Shown: positions 25,626 to 33,910 of the stretch, in pieces
How the letters are laid out: every line of letters begins with the position of its first letter
Numbering within the stretch: position 1 is the stretch's first letter
Source of the DNA: CAVQEG01 sp963711465
Lineage (GTDB): Bacteria > Bacteroidota > Ignavibacteria > OLB7
DNA length: 64,000 bases
Reading direction: 5' to 3'
NCBI GenBank assembly: GCA_963711465.1
Contig: CAVQEG010000002.1
Location: 620,001-684,000 of the forward strand
Translations under genes and position numbers: made by a program
Notes under the pieces: generated by a model
Databases searched by the model: none
What the model was told of the DNA's origin: nothing
The model's input: only the letters and a program-made list of their open reading frames with translations

Positions 25626-27275
25626 TCACCGCCGGAGTCGGCGCATCACCTGATTCGCTCCTCGACCGAAGTAGTCGTGCAGCGCCTTGTACTCGGCAAA
25701 GAGGCGATCGTAGATCGCGTGCCGCGCGGAATCCGGATGGAACGTCTCGACCGGCTCCGGCGCCATGTGCTCCACCGCGTCGGATATCGACCGGTGCCCG
25801 CCGCCGTTGGCTCCCGCCGCCACCGCACCGTACATCGCTGCCCCGAGTGCCGAGGTCTGGTTGCTGGCCGCGCGACGGAACTCGCGTCCGGTCACGTCGG
25901 CATAGATCTGCATCAGCAGCCGGTTGCGTGCGGCCAGTCCGCCGCAGCCGATGAGCTCGTTGACCGCCACAGCTGATTCCTCGAAGGCCTCGATGATCAC
26001 GCGCGTGCCGTATGCCGTCGCCTCGATGAGCGCCCGAAAGATCTCCGGCGCACGAGTGCTCAGTCTCAGCCCGAGGATCATTCCCGAAAGAGCGGCATCG
26101 TTGAGCACCGACCGGTTGCCGTTCCACCAGTCGAGCGCCACCAGTCCTGATTCACCCGGTTGCATCGCCGATGCATCGTGCTCCAGCAGCGCGTAGACGT
26201 CGACGCCCCGCTCGGCCGCCACTGCCTCGTATCTGCCGGGAACCGAGTGCTCGACGAACCACTCGAGCATGTCGCCGGAAGCGGCCTGACCGGCTTCGTA
26301 TCCGAAGAGCCCGGGCACGATTCCACCCTCGACGACGCCGCCGATTCCCGGAACGGGATTCAACTGGTTCCCCATGATCATGTGGCAGGTGGAGGTGCCG
26401 AGGATGAGCACCATGCGGCCGGTGTCGGCGACGCCCGCACCGGGAACCGAGGCATGCGCATCGACGGTGGCGACCGACACGGGAGTGCCGGGGGCGAGTC
26501 CGAGCTGCGCCGCAACTTCACGCCTGAGTCCCCCCGCCCGTGTTCCAGGCGAAGCGATCGGCGCATCCAGACAGCGCCCGGTGAAGTCGGCGAAACGTGT
26601 GTCGAGCGATCGGAGGAATTCGCTCGAGGGATAACCGTCGGTGGCATTCCACAGCGCCTTATAGCCGGCGCCGGTGGTATTCCTCATTTCCCTGCCGACC
26701 AACCACCAGACCACCCAGTCGCCCGCTTCGAGGAATCGATCGGTCGCGGCGAAGACGTCGGGTGCCTCCTCGAGCATCTGCAGCGCCTTGCTGTGGAGCC
26801 ATTCGGAGGAGACGCGTCCTCCGTACCGCTCCAGCCATCGTTCGCCCCGCGTGGTTGCCAGTTGCGTGATCCGATCGGCCTGCGACTGCGCGGCGTGGTG
26901 CTTCCACAGCTTCGGCCATGCATGGGGTGCGCGGCGGAATCGCTCGAGATTCGACAACGGAGTGCCGTCGGCGGTGGTGGGCAGAACGGTGCAGGCGGTG
27001 AAGTCGACGCCGATGCCGATCACCTGTTCCGGTGTGACGCCGGATGCGGCGAGTGCTTCGGGTATGGCGTGGCGCATCGCATCCGGGTAGTCCTCCGGAT
27101 GCTGCAGCGCCCAGTCGGTGCCGAGGCGTGTGGTGCCCTCGGGCAGCAGTTCATCGATCACACCGTGTCGATACCGGTGCACGGCCGAAGCGAGCTCCTC
27201 ACCGGACCGGACATCGACCAGGAGTGCCCGGCAGGATTCGGTGCCGAAATCGAGCCCGAGTGCAACGTGACGCAT
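25626..27275 (-). CDS. araB: Ribulokinase (FGGY family)
   Basis: 549 residues, close to the usual AraB length. Motifs: GLDFGTESCRALLVDVRSGEELAS at the N-terminus, DWALQHPEDYPDAM, GIGVDFTACTVLP, and the C-terminal ATPase loop region with MVLILGTSTCHMIMGN and IGCGGLAARNRLLMQIYADVTGREF. It phosphorylates L-ribulose (or a related ketopentose) with ATP. The upstream neighbour, 38 bp away on the same strand, is an isomerase of the fucose/arabinose superfamily, which fits an isomerase-kinase pair for a pentose. It is convergent with the LptF/G gene, 2 bp apart. Confidence 0.93.
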   Translation of the reverse strand: MRHVALGLDFGTESCRALLVDVRSGEELASAVHRYRHGVIDELLPEGTTRLGTDWALQHPEDYPDAMRHAIPEALAASGVTPEQVIGIGVDFTACTVLPTTADGTPLSNLERFRRAPHAWPKLWKHHAAQSQADRITQLATTRGERWLERYGGRVSSEWLHSKALQMLEEAPDVFAATDRFLEAGDWVVWWLVGREMRNTTGAGYKALWNATDGYPSSEFLRSLDTRFADFTGRCLDAPIASPGTRAGGLRREVAAQLGLAPGTPVSVATVDAHASVPGAGVADTGRMVLILGTSTCHMIMGNQLNPVPGIGGVVEGGIVPGLFGYEAGQAASGDMLEWFVEHSVPGRYEAVAAERGVDVYALLEHDASAMQPGESGLVALDWWNGNRSVLNDAALSGMILGLRLSTRAPEIFRALIEATAYGTRVIIEAFEESAVAVNELIGCGGLAARNRLLMQIYADVTGREFRRAASNQTSALGAAMYGAVAAGANGGGHRSISDAVEHMAPEPVETFHPDSARHAIYDRLFAEYKALHDYFGRGANQVMRRLRR

Positions 27276-27313
27276 GCGTGCATGGGTTGGCGAAGCGGAG
27301 TGGAGCCCGCGAT

Positions 27314-28906
27314 TCAGTCGACGCCGCAGATCGCCACGTCGAGTCCGAGTTCACGCATGGCTGCGGCACGGACGTACATGGCGTACAGGGCGGATTCACG
27401 ATCGGGGGCGTAGACGACCTGGATGTGATTGGACTTGTGACGCGCCATCATCTGGTCACGCGTCACGCCCTCGAGGACGAGGTGCATGATCGGCCACTGC
27501 GGCGTGGTCAGGCGCAGTCGCTCCTGCGACTCTTCGGCCGGCAGCTCCACCGATCGACCGAGACCGGTGTCGTAGTGCAGCACGTTGTCTTTGACGAATA
27601 CGCGGCTCCAGACGACGTCGCCGGGCCGGCTGATGCCGGAGAGCGTGCCGCCGCCCAGCCGGAAGTACATCGGCGGCTGACGCCGTGCGTACGCCGAGCG
27701 ATATCCGTCGGTGTAGTGTGCCGCGGGCGCGGCGCCGGAGATCATCAGCACCCAGACGAACGCATCGATGTCCTCGCCCCTGAAGTGCCGTCCCCAGCGG
27801 AGGTCGTGCAGTGTCGTCTCCGGACGATGCCCCAGCTCCCGCCATAAGCGGTAGGTGACAAGGGCGTCGAGTCCGGCGCACTCGTCGACTTCATTGAAGT
27901 GCGGCAGCGCCTCACCGGCGAAGAGCTCGTGCCGTCGGTCGGCATCGAACACGGGCGGACGCTCGACGTTGTTGAGCATGCCTTCGGCCAGGTCGCTGGC
28001 CGGCGCCAGATCCTTGAGTCCCTGCTGATACTGAATTCCGATCGTATCACATCCGAATTCACCGGCGATCCGCATGGCGGCGATGTACATCCGGCACTGG
28101 TCGACGACCTGCGTCTCGGTGAGATCCGTGTCGGGATCGGATCCGAATTCGAAGCTCATCCCGCGATCGACGAGCCAGTCGTAGACCGCGTGCGCCTCGG
28201 CCTCAGGCACCTGCTGCATCGCTGCGTACAGCGCCGACTGACTGAGGCGCTCCTTGAATACGCCGGTGGGATTCAACAGGTGATCGGGGAGAATGGCGTT
28301 GAACATGCCCATGCAGCCCTCGTCGAAGACGCCCATGATCGCCTTGCGATGGCGGAACTCGCGGGCGAAGCGTTCGCCGCGTTCGACCGCGTCGCCCGGT
28401 GCGGCGGCAGGGTCGAACCGACGGACGTGCGAATCGTCATGGACGATGCGACCGTGGCGCAGCCACGACGCGAGACCGTCGCGAAAGAAGGGGTCGGTGA
28501 AATCCTCGCTCCACAGACTGGAATACTCGACGCCGGCCTTCGTCAGCGACGCATTCAGATTCAACAGCCCGACCAGACCGGGCCACTGTCCGCTCCAGTT
28601 GGCAACGGTGAGGATCGGGCCACGATGGGACATCAGCCCGGGAAGCACGTGGTGGCTGTACTGCCAGACGGCCTCGGCGACGATGAGCGGGTCATCCTCC
28701 GGAATCCCGGCGAAGACCTCGATGCCCCGTCGCTGACTGTCGATGAAGCCATGCCCCCGAGAGGGATCGAACGAGTGTGCACGGCGGACGCTGTGCCCCT
28801 CGCGCTCGATGGCAGCCACGAGCATCCGCTCCATCTCCGCCTGTGCCGGTTCGCACTCGCGGTTCGCCGCCGGCCGCAGATCCCCGCTTGCAACCAGATG
28901 AATCAT
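27314..28906 (-). CDS. L-fucose/L-arabinose isomerase superfamily protein
   Basis: 530 residues. It has the three-domain layout of the L-fucose/L-arabinose isomerase superfamily but is not a canonical AraA or FucI. The N-terminal half (GIEVFAGIPEDDPLIVAEAVWQYSHHVLPGLMSHRGPILTVANWSGQWPGLVGLLNLNASL) is followed by a metal-site-bearing middle region (MGVFDEGCMGMFNAILPDHLLNP; EFGCDTIGIQYQQGLKDLAPASDLAEGMLNN) and a C-terminal LGGGTLSGISRPGDVVWSRVF. It likely interconverts an aldose and ketose whose product is the substrate of the ribulokinase next door. It starts 4 bp after the thioredoxin-like stop, so it is in the same transcript. Confidence 0.8.
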   Translation of the reverse strand: MIHLVASGDLRPAANRECEPAQAEMERMLVAAIEREGHSVRRAHSFDPSRGHGFIDSQRRGIEVFAGIPEDDPLIVAEAVWQYSHHVLPGLMSHRGPILTVANWSGQWPGLVGLLNLNASLTKAGVEYSSLWSEDFTDPFFRDGLASWLRHGRIVHDDSHVRRFDPAAAPGDAVERGERFAREFRHRKAIMGVFDEGCMGMFNAILPDHLLNPTGVFKERLSQSALYAAMQQVPEAEAHAVYDWLVDRGMSFEFGSDPDTDLTETQVVDQCRMYIAAMRIAGEFGCDTIGIQYQQGLKDLAPASDLAEGMLNNVERPPVFDADRRHELFAGEALPHFNEVDECAGLDALVTYRLWRELGHRPETTLHDLRWGRHFRGEDIDAFVWVLMISGAAPAAHYTDGYRSAYARRQPPMYFRLGGGTLSGISRPGDVVWSRVFVKDNVLHYDTGLGRSVELPAEESQERLRLTTPQWPIMHLVLEGVTRDQMMARHKSNHIQVVYAPDRESALYAMYVRAAAMRELGLDVAICGVD

Positions 28907-28910
28907 GTGT

Positions 28911-29468
28911 TCAGGATTTCCATTTGATGCCGCAGCCGATGCTGGGCGTCTGATTCTCGCTGACGGGCCGTCCCTCGAGGAGATCGTCGATGGCGTTGCG
29001 CAGATCGGTGCCCGTCACCGGAATGTCGTTGCCCGGTCGAGACGCATCGAGCTGCCCGCGATAGACGAGCTTGTGATCGTGGTCGAAGAGATAGAAATCG
29101 GGCGTGCAGGCCGCTCCGTAGGCGTGGGCAACGATCTGCTCTTCGTCGTAGAGGTACGGGAACGGCAGGCGAAGTCGTTCCGCGTAGTCGCGCATCTTGT
29201 CCGGTGCGTCAGCGGGGTAGCGCGTCACGTCGTTGGAGCTGATCGCCGCGAATCCGATTCCCTTGTCGAGGTAGTCGTTGCCGAGGCGCGGCAGCTCGCC
29301 CTCGACGTGATGCACGTACGGGCAGTGATTGCAGATGAACATGATCACGGTCCCCTTCTCTCCGGCCAGATCGGTCAGGGAGAAGGAGTCGCCGGAGACG
29401 GTATCGGTGAGTTCGAACGCCGGCGCGGGTGTGCCGAGCGCAAGCATGGTCGATTCGGTAGCAGCCAT
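28911..29468 (-). CDS. Thioredoxin/peroxiredoxin-like protein (CxxC family)
   Basis: 185 residues from the ATG at 29468. AhpC/TSA-like sequence MLALGTPAPAFELTDTVSGDSFSLTDLAGEKGTVIMFICNHCPYVHHVEGELPRL contains the redox pair C-N-H-C at about residues 48-51. It continues with DYAERLRLPFPYLYDEEQIVAHAYGAACTPDFYLFD (a third Cys before cis-Pro) and a terminal IGCGIKWK. This is the PRX-like subgroup with CNHCPYV, which is cytoplasmic or periplasm-facing and has an unclear substrate. It is just upstream of the isomerase and kinase genes, which is unusual for sugar metabolism. Confidence 0.85.
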   Translation of the reverse strand: MAATESTMLALGTPAPAFELTDTVSGDSFSLTDLAGEKGTVIMFICNHCPYVHHVEGELPRLGNDYLDKGIGFAAISSNDVTRYPADAPDKMRDYAERLRLPFPYLYDEEQIVAHAYGAACTPDFYLFDHDHKLVYRGQLDASRPGNDIPVTGTDLRNAIDDLLEGRPVSENQTPSIGCGIKWKS

Positions 29469-29538
29469 TGGTCTTCCAGGTGCGATTGTGAAACGTACGG
29501 AGTCCGCCACGCGGACGGGGTGCGTGCATTGGCGCAAT

Positions 29539-29958
29539 TCACTCGCCAATGATCTTGATCAGCACCCGCTTGCGACGACGTCCATCGAACTCACCGTAGA
29601 AGATCTCCTCCCATGGCCCCAGATCGAGGTCGCCGGCGGTGATCGCCACGACCACCTCGCGTCCCATGATCGTGCGCTTCAGATGCGCATCGGCGTTGTC
29701 CTCCCCGGTGTCGTTGTGCCGATAGCGATCTATCGGCTGATGCGGTGCCAGCTCCTCCAGCCACCGCTGAAAGTCGCTCCACAATCCAGTCTCGTTGTCA
29801 TTGATGAACACGCTTGCGGTGATGTGCATCGCGTTGACCAGACAGAGGCCGTCGTGGACCTCGGAGGCACGGACGGCCCGTCGAACGCGGTCGGTGATGC
29901 GCTCGAAGGCGACGCGCTCGTCCGTGTTCATCCAGATTTCCTCGCGGTAGGTCTTCAT
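29539..29958 (-). CDS. YjbQ family protein (secondary thiamine-phosphate synthase-like)
   Basis: 139 residues from the ATG at 29958, the normal family length. The UPF0047/YjbQ pattern is clear: GLCLVNAMHITASVFINDNETGLWSDFQRWLEELAP, RHNDTGEDNADAHLKRTIMGREVVVAITAGDLDLGPWEEIFYGEFDGRRRKRVLIKIIGE, with the conserved His residues of the putative active site. Proteins of this family show weak thiamine-phosphate synthase activity, and the true role is uncertain. It is 70 bp upstream of the thioredoxin-like gene. Confidence 0.9.
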   Translation of the reverse strand: MKTYREEIWMNTDERVAFERITDRVRRAVRASEVHDGLCLVNAMHITASVFINDNETGLWSDFQRWLEELAPHQPIDRYRHNDTGEDNADAHLKRTIMGREVVVAITAGDLDLGPWEEIFYGEFDGRRRKRVLIKIIGE

Positions 29959-30023
29959 CGCTTCGAATATCTCCGTTCTGTCGTATCGGGGTCGCACCGG
30001 CGCCGGAATCGTCGTTGCGGCGC

Positions 30024-30031
30024 AAAAGGTA
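30024..30031 (-). promoter_or_regulatory. Putative -7 element (TACCTTTT) for the YjbQ gene
   Basis: On the minus strand TACCTTTTG matches TAnnTTTG with one extra T. It lies 66 bp upstream of the YjbQ start. The -33 element is unclear. Confidence 0.4.
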
Positions 30032-30080
30032 ACACGAACCGCAGAGAACCCGTCGTCGGTCCGCTGCCGGTGCAACGTGA

Positions 30081-30113
30081 ACGGGCCCTGGCGCATCAGC
30101 GTGCACCAGGGCC
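30081..30113 (-). terminator. Hairpin downstream of the small 66-residue gene
   Basis: A 10-bp GC-rich stem (30081-30090 with about 30104-30113) lies 32 bp past the stop of the minus-strand gene at 30145-30345. It is also upstream of the YjbQ promoter. Confidence 0.55.
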
Positions 30114-30144
30114 CGATTGAATTCTCTGTGATGTCTCTGAGCCG

Positions 30145-30345
30145 CTACCTGGAGACGGTCTCGCTCTGCGTTCGACGCAGCGGCGAACTGGGGGACCGCC
30201 AGACGTCCTCGGCGACTTCGTACTGGGCGCCGCTCGAGCTGTCGCTCACGCGCATCGTGCCCGTCGAATCGTATTCCATCGTATTCCAGTCGAACTGTGG
30301 CAGCAGCCGGCGCAGCTCGCTCACCGTGCGAATCGTGTGGACCAT
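30145..30345 (-). CDS. Small conserved-looking protein, unknown
   Basis: 66 residues, ATG at 30345. Sequence MVHTIRTVSELRRLLPQFDWNTMEYDSTGTMRVSDSSSGAQYEVAEDVWRSP gives no family that I recognise and has no membrane segment. Support for a real gene comes from a very good promoter (TTTTG-N19-TACGTTTG) 83 bp upstream and a hairpin just after the stop. Confidence 0.5.
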   Translation of the reverse strand: MVHTIRTVSELRRLLPQFDWNTMEYDSTGTMRVSDSSSGAQYEVAEDVWRSPSSPLRRTQSETVSR

Positions 30346-30427
30346 TGCGTAGACCTCGGGTTACTGGACGCGTCGAACGGATCTGCGGTTCGTTCGACAC
30401 GATTGGACCTTTTTGAACTGGGGACCG

Positions 30428-30459
30428 CAAACGTAGTGCCTTTCGCCAAGAATTCAAAA
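30428..30459 (-). promoter_or_regulatory. Bacteroidota-type promoter for the 66-residue gene
   Basis: On the minus strand TTTTG (30455-30459), a 19-bp spacer and TACGTTTG (30428-30435) match the TTTG/TAnnTTTG promoter consensus exactly at both elements. A GAATTC lies inside the spacer. An inverted repeat (30372-30379 with 30391-30398) sits between it and the gene. Confidence 0.65.
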
Positions 30460-30820
30460 TTCATTCCCGATCGAATGATCGCTGATGCGGCGGACACACC
30501 GCTGTGATCGCCTGGTACCGTGTGTTTGGGTGAATTCCTGGGAAAATGGCGGGTGTGCATTGCGCACGGACTTATCTGCCTGAATGTTTCAATGCGTCTG
30601 CGCTTCGGCATCGTCGTAGATTCGGTATCGGCTGTCCCTCCGCCGGCGCGCCGGATCCCGACTGACGCGGATGAAACGTCTGGCATGGTTCTGCGTGAAA
30701 TGCGATGGAAGCAACCGGTGAAGACGGTGACAGATGACGTCGGTCACCGCTGGAATCGGTAAGGGTCGGAACCGTCGACAGGAACCCCACACCTCACAGC
30801 AAACGCAGGAGACAGCACCA
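30460..30820. other. Intergenic region without identified gene
   Basis: About 360 bp lie between the promoter of the small minus-strand gene and the YtxH-like gene. An 80-codon open frame (30520-30762) has no recognisable protein character, ribosome binding site or usual codon bias and is not called. CAGGAGA before 30821 is the next gene's ribosome binding site. Confidence 0.6.
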
Positions 30821-31090
30821 ATGAGAATCGGACTCAGCACCCTCGGACTTGCGGCACTGGCCGCGGCGCTCTGGTATTTCCTCGATCCGAACCAGGGAGC
30901 CGAACGACGAGAGCGGGCCGCGCAGAGCGCTCGCGACGCCTACGACACGGCCGAACGCGAACTCGGTCGGCTCGGCAGCGAAATCGCGGAGAACCTCAAC
31001 CGTACCGCCGGTCGTGTCAGCGACATCGCGCGTGGCGAATCCAACGGCTCGGCCGAGCATGGCGCTCGACGCACGGTGTACGTCGAGTAG
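30821..31090 (+). CDS. YtxH-like small membrane protein
   Basis: 89 residues; CAGGAGA is 8 bp upstream of the ATG. One N-terminal hydrophobic segment (GLSTLGLAALAAALWYFLDP) is followed by a charged amphipathic helix with many Arg, Glu and Ala (NQGAERRERAAQSARDAYDTAERELGRLGSEIAENL), the layout of YtxH-family stress or envelope proteins. It is transcribed alone, with a hairpin following. Confidence 0.7.
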   Translation: MRIGLSTLGLAALAAALWYFLDPNQGAERRERAAQSARDAYDTAERELGRLGSEIAENLNRTAGRVSDIARGESNGSAEHGARRTVYVE

Positions 31091-31125
31091 CACCGTGCAC
31101 GTCGAGCGGAACCTGTAATCCTCAA

Positions 31126-31158
31126 CGGGATGCCGACCTCGCTGCTGTCGGCATCCCG
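31126..31158 (+). terminator. Hairpin terminator after the YtxH-like gene
   Basis: A perfect 12-bp stem (31126-31137 with 31147-31158) with a 9-nt loop starts 36 bp after the stop at 31090. Confidence 0.7.
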
Positions 31159-31203
31159 TCGGAGAGTTTGAATTTTCCTGCAACCTGCACCTCGCCACCG
31201 GCC

Positions 31204-31911
31204 ATGCATGACATCGTCACGATTTCGGAGACCCCTGCCTGGGAGTTCAGCGCGCCCGATCTCGCGTTGTGGCATCCCGCCTCGCGCACCGCGGTGATCG
31301 CCGACGCCAACATTCCCACCGAGGACGACCGCTCACGCCGCGGACTCTCCGACGCCGACGAGTCGTTCGTCCTGACCGAGCGTCGGCTGCATGAACTCCG
31401 CCATCGCCTGGAGCCGGCCCGGCTGGTGGTGATCGGCTCGCTGACCAACGGCCAGACGTCGCACGCACAGCTGGCGCACATCGCCGTGTTGCTCTCGGAG
31501 TATCCGTGGACCTGGACGATCGTCGGCGGCGCGATCGAGCGGCGGGCGCACGACGAACTGCTGGCAGCGACCAACGTGGAGATGGTGGAGAAGCTGGTGG
31601 TCGACGACTGGACGATCTGTCGCGGTGATCTGCCGGCTCCGCGTCCGGCGGTCATCGGCAATGAGCATCCCGTGGTCGCACTGCGTGATGATCGCGGCCA
31701 CGTGGCGGCCAGGCCGGCGCTGCTGGTGTGGAACGATCTGATGGTGCTGCCCGCCTTCTGCGGCTGGTCCTCAGGCGTCGACACGCGCGCCATCCTCGCC
31801 GGAGAGGCACATTCACCGATGGTGCGACTCCACCGCAGCGACGCGCCGCCAGCGCTCTACCTGGCGACCGATGCGGGTGCCACCCGCTACGATTCACCCG
31901 ACGCGCTGTAG
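31204..31911 (+). CDS. PdeM-like metallophosphoesterase homologue lacking metal ligands
   Basis: 235 residues from the ATG at 31204 (a TTG at 31168 is possible but crowds the GGAGAG). The spacing and flanks follow ligase-associated PdeM phosphoesterases. AVIADANIPTEDDRSRRG stands where LADLHLGKAxxFRRxG is expected, ARLVVIGSLTN for RLIILGDLFH, WTIVGGAIERR for the GNHD strand, GNEHPVVAL for SGHIHPxxxL, and RPALLVWNDLMVLPAFCGWSSGVD for the LPCFW...LLPAFGxFTG end. The Asp, Asn and His residues that bind the two metals are therefore mostly missing. I infer a catalytically dead paralogue or a binding protein; this relies on recalled family motifs. It is convergent with pyrG, 10 bp apart. Confidence 0.6.
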   Translation: MHDIVTISETPAWEFSAPDLALWHPASRTAVIADANIPTEDDRSRRGLSDADESFVLTERRLHELRHRLEPARLVVIGSLTNGQTSHAQLAHIAVLLSEYPWTWTIVGGAIERRAHDELLAATNVEMVEKLVVDDWTICRGDLPAPRPAVIGNEHPVVALRDDRGHVAARPALLVWNDLMVLPAFCGWSSGVDTRAILAGEAHSPMVRLHRSDAPPALYLATDAGATRYDSPDAL

Positions 31912-31921
31912 CCGAGGGTCC

Positions 31922-33706
31922 CTACTCTTCCGCCTCACTCTCCTCGAGTTCCCCGACCTCGTCATTGCCACGTCCGTGCGCGTCGCGATAGGCAAGCGCC
32001 GCACGGACGAACGCCTTGAACAGCGGATGCGGCGCGACGAGGCGCGACTTGAGTTCCGGATGAAACTGACATCCCACGAACCAGGGGTGATCCGGCAGCT
32101 CCATGATCTCCACCAGTCGTTCGTCCGGCGACAGTCCGCTGAAGACCATTCCGTTGCGGATCAGCAGATCGCGGAATTCGTTGTTGACCTCATAGCGGTG
32201 TCGATGCCGTTCGGTGATCGAATCGGTTCCGTAGGCACGGTGCGTCCTGGTCCGTCGGGCGATGGTGCACGGATAGCTCCCGAGGCGCATCGTTCCGCCC
32301 TTCTGCTGCACCTCGCGCTGATCGGGCATCAGGTCGATCACGTTGCTGGTCGTGCGGGCGAATTCGGTCGAATTCGCGTCGGCGACGCCGCAGACGTTGC
32401 GGGCGAACTCGATGACGGCGCACTGCATACCGAGGCAGATCCCGAGGAAGGGAATTCCCTGCTCGCGAACGCGCTGGATGGCCATGATCTTGCCCTCGAC
32501 ACCGCGCGCACCGAATCCCGGCGCCACCAGCAGTCCGTCGAGTCCCTCGATCGCCTCATCGACGGCTTCGGCCCGCAGATTCTCGCTGTTGATCCACCGC
32601 AGGTCGACCTTCACATCGTTGGCAGCACCGGCGTGGATGAACGCTTCGATGATCGACTTGTAGGCGTCCTGATACTCGGTGTACTTGCCGCACATGCCGA
32701 TGACGACGTGGCCACGACGGGGGTTCTTGATCCGCCGAACGAGCTTCGTCCACTGCTTCAGATCGTGCTCCGGGGCCTCGATGGCGAGCTTCTCCAGCAC
32801 GATGTCGTCGAGTCCCTCCTGGGCGTAGATCAGCGGCACCTCGTAGATGGTTCCGACGTCACGCCCCTCGACGACGGCTTCGCGGTCGACGTTGCACATC
32901 TGGGCGATCTTGTCGCGCAGTTCGCGATCGAGCTTCCGTTCGGAGCGACAGACGAGCACGTCGGGTTGAATTCCGATTTCGCGAAGCGTCCGCACCGAGT
33001 GCTGCGTCGGTTTGGTTTTCAGCTCACCCGCGGCGGTGATGTACGGCACGTAGGTCAGGTGAATGTGCACGGCGTTGCGCCGGCCAAGGCGCTGATCCAG
33101 CTGCCGTGTCGCCTCCAGAAACGGCAGCGACTCGATATCGCCCACGGTCCCGCCGATCTCGATGAGCACGATATCGTACTCGCCGCTGTCACCCAGGGCG
33201 GTCATACGCCGCGAGATTTCATCGGTGATGTGCGGAATCACCTGGACGGTCTTGCCCAGATAGTCGCCGCGGCGCTCCTTGGTGATCACCTCGTTGTACA
33301 CCTGCCCCGTGGTCGTGTTGTTACGCTGGGACATCGACTGATCGAGGAACCGCTCGTAGTGCCCGAGATCGAGGTCGGTCTCGGCGCCGTCCTCGGTCAC
33401 GTACACCTCACCGTGCTGGTAGGGCGACATGGTGCCGGGATCGACGTTGATGTAGGGGTCGAACTTCTGGATGGTGACGCGAAGGCCGCGGGACTTCAGC
33501 AGCAGCGCGAGCGATGCGGAGGTGATGCCCTTGCCGAGCGAGCTGACGACGCCGCCTGTGATGAAGATGTATTTCGCCTTCGGCTCGGTGCCGTTGCGCG
33601 TCGTCGGTGGTTGAACGCTGGGTGCCACGGTGAGAGTCGGTTCGTCTGGATTCTGAGAATACGTGCGAGCCGCGAGTCTGCCGTGCCGAACGGACGCAAT
33701 ACACAT
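31922..33706 (-). CDS. pyrG: CTP synthase
   Basis: 594 residues from the ATG at 33706; a GTG at 33628 is the alternative. The synthase domain begins KAKYIFITGGVVSSLGKGITSASLALLLKSRG and contains KFDPYINVDPGTMSPYQHGEVYVTEDGAETDLDLGHYERF. The glutaminase domain has APGFGARGVEGK, the nucleophile Cys in FLGICLGMQCAVIEFAR and the His/Glu pair in CQFHPELKSR. It converts UTP, ATP and glutamine to CTP. Even with the GTG start there is an N-terminal extension of about 15 residues relative to family norms, and with the ATG about 40. It is convergent with the PdeM-like gene. Confidence 0.97.
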   Translation of the reverse strand: MCIASVRHGRLAARTYSQNPDEPTLTVAPSVQPPTTRNGTEPKAKYIFITGGVVSSLGKGITSASLALLLKSRGLRVTIQKFDPYINVDPGTMSPYQHGEVYVTEDGAETDLDLGHYERFLDQSMSQRNNTTTGQVYNEVITKERRGDYLGKTVQVIPHITDEISRRMTALGDSGEYDIVLIEIGGTVGDIESLPFLEATRQLDQRLGRRNAVHIHLTYVPYITAAGELKTKPTQHSVRTLREIGIQPDVLVCRSERKLDRELRDKIAQMCNVDREAVVEGRDVGTIYEVPLIYAQEGLDDIVLEKLAIEAPEHDLKQWTKLVRRIKNPRRGHVVIGMCGKYTEYQDAYKSIIEAFIHAGAANDVKVDLRWINSENLRAEAVDEAIEGLDGLLVAPGFGARGVEGKIMAIQRVREQGIPFLGICLGMQCAVIEFARNVCGVADANSTEFARTTSNVIDLMPDQREVQQKGGTMRLGSYPCTIARRTRTHRAYGTDSITERHRHRYEVNNEFRDLLIRNGMVFSGLSPDERLVEIMELPDHPWFVGCQFHPELKSRLVAPHPLFKAFVRAALAYRDAHGRGNDEVGELEESEAEE

Positions 33707-33910
33707 GCCCCGGCGCCGACGGGATCTTCCGGGAAGACCCTCGCGCCGCGATGCGGTACTGCTCGGGGAATCAGGTTGCGGATTCGGTAGGAATAGCTTC
33801 TGCGCGGTCGAACCAATCTACTGAAACTTGCCGGATCGTCTGAGACTCCGACCGCTCGTGGTTCGCAACGATGTGTTGGTGCTCCGACGGAGTGATGCCG
33901 TGGCGGCATT

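Noticed and set aside
24061..26127. 688-codon minus-strand open frame
   Set aside because: It spans antisense of the LptF/G gene and another frame of araB. There is no protein character.
30520..30762. 80-codon plus-strand open frame
   Set aside because: No ribosome binding site, odd codon usage for this genome and no recognisable protein features.
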